From: Chara braunii
Lineage: Eukaryota; Streptophyta; Charophyceae; Charales; Characeae
Reading direction: 5' to 3'
Assembly (NCBI GenBank): GCA_003427395.1
Contig: BFEA01000095.1
Coordinates: 2,582,165 to 2,624,945, forward strand
DNA: 42,781 nt
Numbering within the stretch: position 1 is the first letter of the stretch; every line of letters begins with the position of its first letter. The position numbers were made by a program, and so were the translations under genes. Shown here one piece after another: positions 30,034 to 39,674 of this stretch. The notes beneath the pieces were generated by a model. That model made no database searches. It was given only the letters and a program-made list of their open reading frames with translations, and was not told where the DNA came from.

Positions 30034-30132
30034 GGGCCCAGGTCCCACTTCTCCGTATCCCTCAATTGCGACCTTACATTGCAGGGAACCACCGTCGGAT
30101 ATGAGGCATAGAGGTAAGTGGGACTTGGCTCC
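30034..30132. repeat. About 99-bp element with shared termini, different interior
   Basis: Ends GGGCCCAGGTCCCACTT and AAGTGGGACTTGGCTCC. The length matches type B, but the interior (CCGTATCCCTCAATTGCGAC) is not obviously type B; GATATGAGGCATAGAGG partly pairs with CTCCGTATCCCTC. It abuts another terminus. Confidence 0.6.
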
Positions 30133-30133
30133 T

Positions 30134-30160
30134 GGGGCCAAGTCCCACTAGCACGAGTTT
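30134..30160. repeat. Left terminus fragment of the shared-TIR family
   Basis: GGGGCCAAGTCCCACTAGC directly after the preceding element. No right partner was found before the T-run at 30210-30239. Confidence 0.55.
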
Positions 30161-33100
30161 GGTTTTGATTCCGGTACCGGTGCGCCAGGGTGAAGACCCC
30201 AGGTCTGATGGTTTTTTTTTTTTTTTTTTTTTTTTTTTTGTGGTTTTCGAAGCTTTTTTGAGGAAGTCTGAAACAGTGTAGAAGGGTCCTGCTCCAATGA
30301 TGACAATCTGCCAGGAGTTTCGGGAGTGCCCGTAATTGGCCGTTGCTCCAACTCATCAAATGTGGAAAATGAGAGTGTAGGAGAGATGATGAGTCGGCAC
30401 TGCGCTAGCGCTAATTTTAGTGCTAAATTGCGACAGCGCCAAGCCCCAAAGCACGAAGGGGGAGTTGTGCACGAAGTAGCAGAGGAGGTGAAGGGAAGAC
30501 GACGGTCTATGAGTAGCGTTTCCAGGCCGAAGTCGGTTGGGCCCGTGCTTAGGCACGGGTCCTTCCGTACAGCCGCCATCACCGTGTGGACAAGGGGGAA
30601 GGCGACGAGGGACCTCGGTAGTACCGAAGTGGGAATGTATATGACTAGGAATAAGCGGAAGAAGGAAAGGACAAGGGGGAAGACAGGATAAACCGGGAGT
30701 CGCCTGCACCCAGGGTTGGAACACGAGGGCAGCTTGGAGAAGACTCTGAGAAAAGAATGCCGACACTTCCCGTCGAAGCCAGCACAGAAGGACTCCTGCG
30801 TGAAGACTCGGTAGAAAGTTCGGTGAAGGTAAAGGACATCGCTATAGATGTCCATCGGACGGAGAAGCCTATAAGGTTCGCCTGAAGCAGGAAAGGTAAC
30901 ATTGACTCCGCTGTGACGCCCAACCTCACGCCCAGCGCGACTTCCTGATCGGAGTGGGATGTGGGCCTGAAAGTGCGAAAAGGGGTGTGCCAAGGATTTT
31001 TGGGCGAAGTGGGGGAGTCTTAAGGATATGAATGCAATTGGGCGAAAAAGGGGCGCGTGCGTAGGGGACTCAAGGGCCCATGGGGCTGGGGCACTGTGGG
31101 CGACGGTTTACGGAGAAATCCCTCCGCGGTGGAGGCGGTCCCGGAAAGTTAGGCCGTTGGGGGCCGCCATGTGGCGCAGGTCGCCGCGTGCCTGGGTTGG
31201 GCCTTCGGAATCCCGGAGTTCTCTGTTTGCCGCTACGTGGGCAGTTCACGCAAAACGTATTGGGCCAATAGGGGGCTATGGACGGCCACGGAACGACACT
31301 GAGTTGATAATACGAGAGAAGGAGGCGGAAAGGAGGGAAACTGGTGGTGATCTCAACGAATCGTGGGTGGGTGAAGTAGTAGGTGTGGTCGGGGGAAGGG
31401 AAATCGGAGCACCGAGGGTCGCTAATGGTGGCACAGTGGAATTCCCGCAGACATAGCCGATTCTCCGTGTGACAAGGGTATCGCGTCCTTATGAGCTCGT
31501 TTATTATAGGGGTGAAATAGTCCGGGTCATAGGACGAGTCTGAGCCCCAAGATCGCGTCATGGTATCATCGCCGGTGGGATAGCGCGGCTCGGGTTATCG
31601 TCACCGCACACGAGCATGTGCAGGACAGGCAGACGCCGTGACGCCTCAGCGTGCTCGTACGAGATGATGGTTTCTGCCGCAAATCTTTCAGGGTGGGTGA
31701 ATCGACGTACGGGAATGCGTGTAAGGGCGCGACTTAGATCGCGTTTACACGTGTCCTCGTACGGCGTTCGCGGAGCCAGTCCTTGGATTATTTAATTGCT
31801 TCGGATTATGCAAGATGCAACCATATCACACCCCATCGTGAGACAAGCAAAAACGAGAACAGAATCGCTATCGGGGCGAGATTCTTATCCCTTCTACAGC
31901 TGCATCAAGTGGGGGCAAAGATCTGTTACGAGCGAAAAGCAAGGACAAGGGTTCTTAGCAAAAAGATATACAAGCAGGCATAACGTCCACACATCCACAC
32001 ATTCATACATCCATACATTCGATAATCACACATATAACGCAATCGGGATGGACAAAGCAAAGATAAGTGTGAGCAAAAACCCAAACCCAGATTTCAGAAA
32101 GCCGAAACGAAAATAAGAACGGGCAAACCGCTTGGAGCCGTAATCAAAATGTATGTACACAGATGAAGAGGGGGAAGAGACAAAAAAACAGCAAATCCAC
32201 GTCCATCGATCTCAACTCTCTCCTTCTCTCTCTCTCTCTCTCTCTCCGATGCGGACAGTCCGTCGTCGCGCACCAACCCACGAAGTTGTCACCCCGCTTA
32301 GTCCTCCCTCACCCGTCGGATTCGCCTGTGCCCACAGTCCGTCGTGGCCCACGTCAATCCCGTGCGTTCGGCACCAGCCCGTCGGGTCGCCCAACTCCTA
32401 ATCTACTCACCTCTTACTTCGCTCGTGTGCCAACCCTTCCTGATCGCGCAACCCCGAGCTTCCAACAAAGGGTCAAGAGAGCTGACTAATCGTGCATCCG
32501 AAATTTATAGAGTGCATGCATGCGCGAAGAACACGGATTTACCAGGACTTAGAGTGAAGATTAGAGAGGGAGCGCCCGCGTTCTGTATGGTCGGGCCGCG
32601 GCGTGGGGGACGTAACCCTTCTCCACGCATCGATCTGAACATGCAAGCCGCGACTTACAAAATTTTAGTAAAAGAAAGAGAGGGAGGGTGGGAGAGACAA
32701 AGTGCAAGAAGAGAGATACAGTTACGATGGCACCCGCCTAAAATTACAGTTACACTCGCGATTAAGGGCGCCTACTAATCAGAGTACCGTTGTAGCCGCA
32801 TGAAGAAGCGCGTAGACAAAAGGCGCCGCGCGGCAGGAAAAATCCTAATTACTGAATTCCTAAATTCCTATCTAATGCGAAAAAGCAAAAAGCATAAATT
32901 CCATAAGGAAAGTCCAAAATTCCGAGAGCCATCTGGGGGGGGGCTCGACAAAATTCAAAAAAAGATTCAAAAGAAAATTCAAAAAGAACGAAGCAATTTC
33001 CCGCGCGATGTCCGTGCCCAAAAGATCGAAAACCGAACCAAAAGAAACGACGTCAACATTTATTAATCGCGCGCGCAGTGGCGCGCCAGACATCCATCCG

Positions 33101-33568
33101 ACCAATCACTTAACCGGTCGTCCCAGGGCACACCCAGCCCCGAAGAAGCGACGAAAAAGACGAAGAAGCAAGGGTATTGATGCAATTTTCCACTGATCCC
33201 GATTTCCTGTAATTGGCCCAATCTTCCCAGCTGAGGACCCCTCGTTGCAACCGCGCAGAAACTCACGCGTTACAGAAAGTGGTTCGTCACATATGTGACG
33301 CCCAGGGGGTTCCAATATTAGCAAGCTCCTGCTTGCTTGTTGACACTTGTCGATTTCTCTAATCGATCGACACGCGGAGCACTTCACTTTATGCCACTTA
33401 CCGTTCGATTGCGTGCGGACGTCATCCAACGTGGCAGTTCTGCTCTTCTACTAGTTCCTCAGATTGGTTTCTCGACGATCCAAAGACAGGATCTTTCTCG
33501 TGTTGTCGCAGCGACACGTGCCATCAACCATGCATCAGTGTAAACAGGGGGGGGGAAGACCCTAGTCC
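30161..33568. other. Long region without a convincing gene
   Basis: After the T30 run (30210-30239), the composition becomes more balanced and microsatellites are nearly absent apart from a short CT run at 32218-32247. Several minus-strand frames stay open for 140-280 codons (30148-30993, 31070-31561), but none shows a motif I recognise. Their frames do not connect, so they are not called. CGTCACATATGTGACG at 33285-33300 is a perfect 16-bp palindrome of unknown meaning. Confidence 0.4.
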
Positions 33569-34060
33569 TTAGATGTTTCCAGGAAATGGTAGTCGGATCA
33601 TCGAGGGTGGAGATGGCGGATGGTTCAGGGGGAGAGGGGGCATGGAGTGATTAATGGCGGGAGAGGCGAAATTCGGAAGGGTAGCGTAGTGGAAGGAGCG
33701 ATGGATGCGGGGGAATCGAGAGACCTCATGAAGATGGCAAAAGGCGGTAATATAGTCGGGGTAGATGGTGGAGAGGGTCCGTCGCAGAGCGGCGCGAAAA
33801 TCTTCATAATTTTCACAGGCGGGAATAGTTCCCGACACAATACAATATATTTCTATGTGGTTATATTCCTGCCAATCTGCGCTAAACAGGAGCACATGAA
33901 GGAGAAAGGAGTCAACCACAGAGCGAGTAGTGACGTGGGGATAGACGGAGACTAGAAGGCGGGTAGCGTAGAGATGGTAGAAAAAATGATGGGGGAAAGG
34001 GCCACAAATGATCGGGGAACGGGGGTCTATGGGGAAGGCGGGTGAGCATGAGGTAGTCAC
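33569..34060 (-). CDS. Hypothetical ORF, possible transposon remnant
   Basis: A 163-codon open frame on the minus strand. The middle part has protein-like composition, with hydrophobic and aromatic residues in a regular pattern (VVDSFLLHVLLFSADWQEYN, YEDFRAALRRTLSTIYPDYI). I do not recognise a family. No ATG of clear merit begins it, and the frames upstream are disturbed by the adapter artefact at 34300-34337. It may be the downstream part of the same minus-strand unit as 34338-34625. Confidence 0.25.
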   Translation of the reverse strand: MTTSCSPAFPIDPRSPIICGPFPHHFFYHLYATRLLVSVYPHVTTRSVVDSFLLHVLLFSADWQEYNHIEIYCIVSGTIPACENYEDFRAALRRTLSTIYPDYITAFCHLHEVSRFPRIHRSFHYATLPNFASPAINHSMPPLPLNHPPSPPSMIRLPFPGNI

Positions 34061-34140
34061 GGGGTCGGCGAGAGAACGACCAGGGACGAAGCCCGAACGT
34101 CGAGATCATGATGTAGACGAAGGGAGGATCGGGACGAGGA

Positions 34141-34299
34141 ATCGTAGGGAGCTGGCGATTCACTTCTTCTTCTTCTTCTGTCGCATGATCCCTCCGTTGT
34201 GGTTCCATCATCTTCCTCCTCTGGCAGCTCTGGATCATGCCACAGGTCCCCGATCGACGGATCGAAAGAGGATACGTTTGTTGCGGGTCGCTTTCCCTC
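34141..34299. repeat. Artefactual duplication, copy 1 (159 bp)
   Basis: Identical to 34338-34496. The two copies flank an adapter junction, so at most one is likely to be genomic. Confidence 0.9.
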
Positions 34300-34337
34300 C
34301 TGTCTCTTATACACATCTAGATGTGTATAAGAGACAG
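34300..34337. other. Nextera/Tn5 mosaic-end adapter junction (sequencing artefact)
   Basis: The 38 bases are the 19-base Tn5 mosaic end CTGTCTCTTATACACATCT followed by its exact reverse complement. This is the circularisation junction of Nextera mate-pair libraries, not genomic DNA. It is bordered by two identical 159-bp copies. Six-frame translation gives the familiar artefact peptides CIRDR, SLIHI and SYTHLDVYKRQ. Confidence 0.98.
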
Positions 34338-34496
34338 ATCGTAGGGAGCTGGCGATTCACTTCTTCTTCTTCTTCTGTCGCATGATCCCTCCGTTGTGGT
34401 TCCATCATCTTCCTCCTCTGGCAGCTCTGGATCATGCCACAGGTCCCCGATCGACGGATCGAAAGAGGATACGTTTGTTGCGGGTCGCTTTCCCTC
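34338..34496. repeat. Artefactual duplication, copy 2 (159 bp)
   Basis: Identical to 34141-34299. This copy continues on the right into sequence (CGCGGTCTCCTGGCG) that keeps the minus-strand frame open, so it probably represents the genomic right flank. Confidence 0.9.
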
Positions 34497-34670
34497 CGCG
34501 GTCTCCTGGCGCTTCCGTTTCCTCCGCTCTCGTGCTCGTTCTCGCGCCGCGTCGCGCACTTCAGCCTCGAATCCTTCGCACTCCGATCCTGATAGCCAAC
34601 TTCCTTCTTCTTCTTCTGATTTCACCCCTTCGTCCTTTACCTGCGGCCGATTTGATTCAGTGAGCAGGAA
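34338..34670 (-). CDS. Hypothetical charged ORF, interrupted by the adapter
   Basis: The minus-strand frame encodes a Glu/Arg-rich stretch: SEEEEGSW, RDAARERARERRKRKRQE, then LWHDPELPEEEDD and a second basic run RRRRR. Such charged, low-complexity protein can be a linker or a nuclear localisation region. It reads into the adapter (ending SLIHI), so its real continuation is through copy 1 of the false duplication. No family is recognised. Confidence 0.3.
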
Positions 34671-35475
34671 GACGAAGATGACCGCCCAGAATTCCGAACA
34701 ACCGTAGAGGAGATCTCATTGCTCAGCATAGCATCAAAGAACTCCGCAACACCTACCATGGAGAACCTACTGAAAGCGGTCAACAGCGAGCGTCTCAACA
34801 GTTGGATAGAATGTGGCCTAGTCGGTCGAGGGATGTTCCTAGCATTAGTCAACCAACCAGGTAAAAAGTTAACCTCACTGGCCCGGAACACCACATGGTC
34901 GTCCCTCCGAGGAAACTCATCAGAAGAATAATCGCAAACGCAGGTAGGATCACACACACGCACACGGTAATTATACAGAAAGTCCCCCACACAACGATTC
35001 TTTACCCAGACAACCCGCAACCGCCACACGAGCAACTCCTGCCAAGCACGAGAGATCCTCAAAGATCGAATAACACCAGCACACAGAGCTCGGACCCCGA
35101 CTTGGAAATAGCCTCATCAAAGACAACACGAACGATAATACGCTCGCTTACCGAAACCCCAAAACATTTCCGAATAGCATTAGATAACACAACCCTCAAA
35201 GTAAAGCGCAATCGTTTGCTGGAAAAACAACGTACCGCACTGAAACCCTCGACCAATTCATCAAAGCTCCATGAGTGAAGGTCCTTCCGTCGGACAGGAT
35301 TGGACAAAAAAATAGACAGTGGTCCCTTCAAGTGCGCCAGGGATGAACAGAAATAGTTAATAGAGGTAAACCGAATCACCATACCTGAACAAAACCACGA
35401 TCTAGCCGCCTTAAGCTGAAGTTGACCCACACTCGTCGTCACAACCGAAGTACCGAAACACCGACGAACAACCTT
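34637..35475 (-). pseudogene. Region downstream of the GIY-YIG domain, frameshifted
   Basis: Two overlapping frames look like parts of one protein following the nuclease domain. The first (35442-35059) has HLKGPLSIFLSNPVRRKDL and SFDELVEGFSAVRCF. The second (35062-34637) has VGDFLYNY, a Cys cluster C-x3-C-x-C (VCDPTCVCDYS), RRDDHVVF and LTNARNIPRPTRPH. A shift at 35059-35062 separates them, and a run of nine G near 35485-35495 separates the first from the nuclease ORF. No reverse transcriptase motif (YxDD) was found below 34637, so an RT, if the element had one, is lost or diverged. The family is not identified. Confidence 0.4.
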
Positions 35476-36360
35476 TCACCCACCCCCCCCCACACGTGAT
35501 AAGTTGATAACCACATCTTGGACACTCTTAGCAAAATAGTCATTCAGAATAGATAAGATGCTGTACGATTCGGCACCGTTAGAAGCCTGATATGATAGAA
35601 GCTTACCTTGCGAATAGTCAACACGTCGATCACCATGCGCAGCCCTCAGTCTTTCTCTTTTCCCTTTCCGTTTACGCTTAGAGCACTTCCTCTTCCCTTT
35701 CGAGTTCAAGTGAGGGGAGAAAATTCGAATCAAGGCACTCTCCACAAACAACACATCCGATTCTTTACACGAAACCAACGGGATCGCCACAAACCGATCC
35801 AGCCCAAATCTCCGCATCCAGCGATACATCTTATGCCCCCTCTCGTAATCCCCCTGATTCATACACCGATACCTATGCTCCTTCCATCTGGTGGGAAGGT
35901 CTCTCGAAGTAGACCCGATATACACATGCCGACTCCACGGGCAGACGATCGCGTAGACCAGAGGCAGAGGGCAACGGAAGAAGTCAAAGCCAGAGGAGAT
36001 AAACTCATCAACGTAGCCTTTGAATTTCAACAACCAAGGTATCTCTCCCGAGGAAATCAGCATGCAAGTCAGAATCCTACACAGGCCGTTTACCCTACCA
36101 TCACGAGCTAATGACACGTCAGTCCTTACGAGGCAACAATCAGTTAAATAGCGCCATAAAGAGTCTGTACTCGGGAAGCAACCCTATGCATCAGACACCT
36201 CCTGCACATCATCTCTCGAGTTGCCATCCCTGACACCCCCAACGTCAACCGATTCAATATCCTCTTCAGCCGCACATCCGCAATCGCCTCGTTTAGATGG
36301 AAAGGCTTTTTCCATTCGAACCTTCACAATTTCCTTCGTAGCTTGCTTGATCGTAGCAAA
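35476..36360 (-). pseudogene. GIY-YIG endonuclease domain of a retroelement-like ORF
   Basis: GIY-YIG enzymes nick or cut DNA. The minus-strand ORF has LVYAIVCP (GIY part), HVYIGSTSRDLPTRWKEH (YIG part with the catalytic Arg and the following His), DVLFVESALIRIF with the metal-binding Glu, and SPHLN with the usual Asn. A very basic Lys/Arg tail follows. The same frame runs upstream through a TAG at 36184-36186 and another at 36361-36363 into the CCHC/coiled-coil ORF, so all three segments were one polypeptide. GIY-YIG domains joined to retroelement proteins are typical of Penelope-like elements; a form with the nuclease N-terminal to the RT is described from the green lineage. That identity is inference. 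A homing-type nuclease is the alternative. Confidence 0.72.
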
Positions 36361-37475
36361 CTAGATCCCCTCCTTCGTGCAGATATCCTGGAACTCCGCC
36401 TTCTTTCGACCACGCAAATCCCTTCTAATACCCAACTCATGCTCCCTCCGTTTCGACGTAGTCCCTGCTCTCACCAACGGCTCGGATTCCTCATCGTCAT
36501 CCTCCAAGCTGACTTTCGCAGCATCTTCAAACGTAGCGCGAAGATTCGTCCGAGGTGTCTTGCTCAGGTTCAGCTTCTGCCTAAGCTCCAAGACTTCCAC
36601 CTGAGAACGAGCCTTTAAATCCTTCAACAAGCGAATCTCGGCCTCCGCCATCTCCTTGTCTTTAACCACCTTCTGATAGGCTGCACGCATCTTCTGTAGC
36701 TCACTCAGAGACTCCACCGGTGGGTATGATCGACCAGGAGTAGGCACAAAAGCCTCCTCCCCAAGCACTCCAGCTCTGCGCCTCGTCCCCAATCGGCTAG
36801 TGGGGGCTTGGAGGGTCGGGTTCTCGTTCATCCGTCGAAGCTGCTCATTCTCAAGCGTAAGCCGCTCCATCCGTTCCTCCACGCTCTTTCGGAATTCCTC
36901 CGATTCACGTCTCATTTTTGCAACCTCATCCTCCTTGCTTTGATTGTTACTGCCTCCTGTAGTAAGAATAGATGGACACACTTCCTTGAGCTGATCACCC
37001 AGCAGCTTTCCCATTTCCTTATGAAAGGCCTGTTGCTCCTTCTTACGCTCCTCCGCCTCCAACGCCTTGTTATTTTTTCTTCCTCCAAAATCCTTGCACG
37101 CTCCTTTTCCTGTTGTGTAGCATTCCTAGCTTGAACTTCAGCATGCCACCAGTCATACATCTCATTAAACTTCTCTAGATTCGATCGCCAGAAACCCTGC
37201 CTAGGTGGCGCAGATACAACGGCACCGTTACCATTAGTAGAGTTCGGAGCGGGCAGTGCCAGCAGCCCCGAATTTTGGACAGGCACAATTGCTTGACTGT
37301 TAGAAGACGAAGGCATAGACTGAGAATCACCACGACCATTACTGACACTCCCATTCCGACCATAGTTACCTCCATTACGTGGACATTCGCGAGAGAAGTG
37401 TCCTGGTTCGCCACATGTGTAACAACGACAAACAGGGATAAAATTAGTATTCTCATTCCCATTAACATGAGCCAT
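36361..37475 (-). pseudogene. Gag-like zinc knuckle and coiled-coil part of the same ORF
   Basis: From the ATG at 37475 (MAHVNGNENTNF). A CCHC zinc knuckle comes first (CYTCGEPGHFSREC, C-x2-C-x4-H-x4-C). Then there is an Asn/Ser-rich linker, WRSNLEKFNEMYDWWHAEV and a long charged coiled coil (QQEKERARILEEE; after a shift at an A-run near 37073, EERKKEQQAFHKEMG; later MRRESEEFRKSVEERMERL and LQKMRAAYQKVVKDKE). Restoring one base at the A-run would join the halves. The frame ends at a TAG (KEGI-stop-FATIKQATKEI) and continues into the GIY-YIG part. A nucleic-acid-binding knuckle plus coiled coil is typical of retroelement ORF1 or Gag proteins. Confidence 0.72.
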
Positions 37476-39178
37476 CACTACGGAACAAGTAGCCAAGGCA
37501 GCCTACAACAGCAGCCACGATACTAACAAGACTCGATGACTAGCAAAAGGAGTCGGGAATAAAAGGAAAGGATCAGAACATCGAGATATGGAAATCGTTG
37601 ACTTCACAAGCTCCTCACAGCCACACGACTATAGTTCAATCTCTACAGCGGTTACTGCGTGAAATGATGGCAGCTGACACATTCAAACGCCATGATTAAC
37701 AACATCAATCGTAGGGAAGAAAAGAAGAGAAGAAGAAAAGAAGAGCAAGAAGAAGGAAGAAAGGAAGAAAGAAAGAAAGAAGAGAAGAAGAAGAAGAAGA
37801 AGAAGAAGAAGAAGAAGAAGAAGAAGAGGACCAACGACACACCAATGACACTGTGACCCCAAATCCACAAAATTTGCGGATTTGCAGATTTGGGCAGGGC
37901 GGATTTGAGGTTTTGGGCATGGTTCGGCTAGCACTGCTGTACCTTTTCAGATGGGACAAGGCACCGGCTGTCTGGAACATTGGCTATTTGGTACTTCGCT
38001 GGTCACACAGCGCCATCCACAAATTGCATCCACAAATTGTGCAAGAACTCTCTCCTGAACGAATTTTCACCAATTCTCGAATATCATGCTAAAAAATAAA
38101 TAGGGCATTTGCGGTCACCTCCAGAGGTGACCTTAAATTCCCTTGCCCCGCCGCTACACAGTGAGCGCACAAATGGTACATTTAGGACTTTGGCAAATCT
38201 GTGTGATAGGTCCTGCACCTTTTTTGGGGGGAATTTGGGAATATAGGTCCCAGTGTGAGTATGCCCTCAGCCGCGCAGAACAAGAAGGCCGACAAACCCT
38301 ACTCTGAGCCGGAAGTCTTTGGACACTACCTTGATTTTTTTTTAATTTTTATAATTTTTAAACCGAAGACTCCCATCCAAGTCCCCATATGCCTATAGGT
38401 AGGAGAAGTGGTAGGTAGGTAGTGTGAGGAAAAATTGAGAGAAGAGTATAGCTTAAAAAAAAAAAAAACAAGAGGCCGCTTTATAATAAAAAAAAATAAA
38501 AAATAAAAAAGAGGCCGCTTTACTAGGTTTAAAATAAGAAAAAGAAGTTATTTTAGCCTTCAGCACAGTGGGGTTCCGATCCCACGGATGGACCGGCACT
38601 AGAAGTCCTGTTTTTATTTTCCTTTTTTCCTTTTTTCTGTTTTGTTTCCGTTTCTTCCATTTTTTTCAGGTTTTTTCTTTTTTTTTGTTTGCGTGTTTTG
38701 ATTGTGTTGTCCCTTCGCCGAGATTTGGGGAAGGAAATTCGTCAGTTCGCCGCGTAAAAACAAAGCAGGTGTGATGCGCACTTCTTTTTCTTTCCGAGTT
38801 TGAAAACGACTCCTTCCCGCGCCCGAAGTGCTTTGAAGAAAGGGAGGGGATCCGAGGGGAGGCACAACGACTGGCCCATCGAAGAAGCTCGGTCCTGATG
38901 CTACGGCTGACCCCTGGCCGGTATCGCCCACCTGCTGGTGGGTGCAGCTCCCGCATGTTCCCTCATTTGAGGCTTGAGGGAAAAAAAAAAAAAAAAAAAA
39001 AAAAAAATCCTACCCAAGAAGAATGAGCGGCGTTTCTTGTTAAAAACAAAAAGGAAAAACAGATCATAGCCCAAAACAGAAAAAGAAAACAAAAATCCTC
39101 GTCATCTTGCCCAGATTCCCCTAACTGCGTTCCCGCGTTTCGCATTATTGATACTCGTTCCGTCCGTTCTGGTTCGGA
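37476..39178. other. Intergenic, low-complexity tracts
   Basis: No gene. It contains a purine-only GA/GAA tract at about 37711-37828, a perfect 20-bp hairpin at 38113-38132, a repeated word AGAGGCCGCTTTA (about 38472 and 38509) and A-runs near 38455-38467 and 38981-39007. Confidence 0.5.
38113..38132. repeat. 20-bp hairpin
   Basis: GGTCACCTC, CA, GAGGTGACC: nine perfect pairs around a two-base loop. Confidence 0.85.
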
Positions 39179-39324
<146 letters not shown>

Positions 39325-39674
39325 TGCAGACACACACACACGCGGACACAGACCGTGCGGCTCTGTAGTAGCGGCGCAGATGTATGTGCGTGGGGAGTGC
39401 CAGCCCTGCGCTAAGGGTTGTGCTTTGATCACAGTCAGCGTGATGTGGATGCAAGGGAGATCTGTTGGGTTTTAGTTTCCAAGGTGCTTTTGCAGCGCTT
39501 CGTCATTAGCTGCGGCCGTTTTTCGCTCCCTTTTCCCGTTGTCATCTTCCGTTCCGATGCCGTATGTCCTCAGGGGGATTTGATCGCAACTCTAGGAGGC
39601 GTGGTCCTGCCCCCGCTCGACGCGGTTTCATTTTCGACCGCCGTTTGCAATCATTCACCCAAAACTCTCTCACG

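Noticed and set aside
30148-31561. Minus-strand frames of 163 and 281 codons
   Set aside because: No recognisable motif, no consistent frame connection, and GC-rich sequence can stay open by chance; left uncalled.
33285-33300. Perfect palindrome CGTCACATATGTGACG as an operator or bZIP site
   Set aside because: A single 16-bp palindrome without a neighbouring gene is expected occasionally by chance in 43 kb of repeat-rich DNA; no functional context was seen.
34300-34337. A 38-bp perfect palindrome with flanking direct repeats, resembling an insertion with target duplication
   Set aside because: It is exactly the Tn5 mosaic end plus its reverse complement as used in Nextera mate-pair libraries; the flanking 159-bp identity is far too long for a target-site duplication.
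38551-38605. Possible tRNA T-arm (GTGGGGTTCCGATCCCAC)
   Set aside because: No D arm, anticodon arm or A box lies upstream at the right distance; the hairpin alone is not enough.
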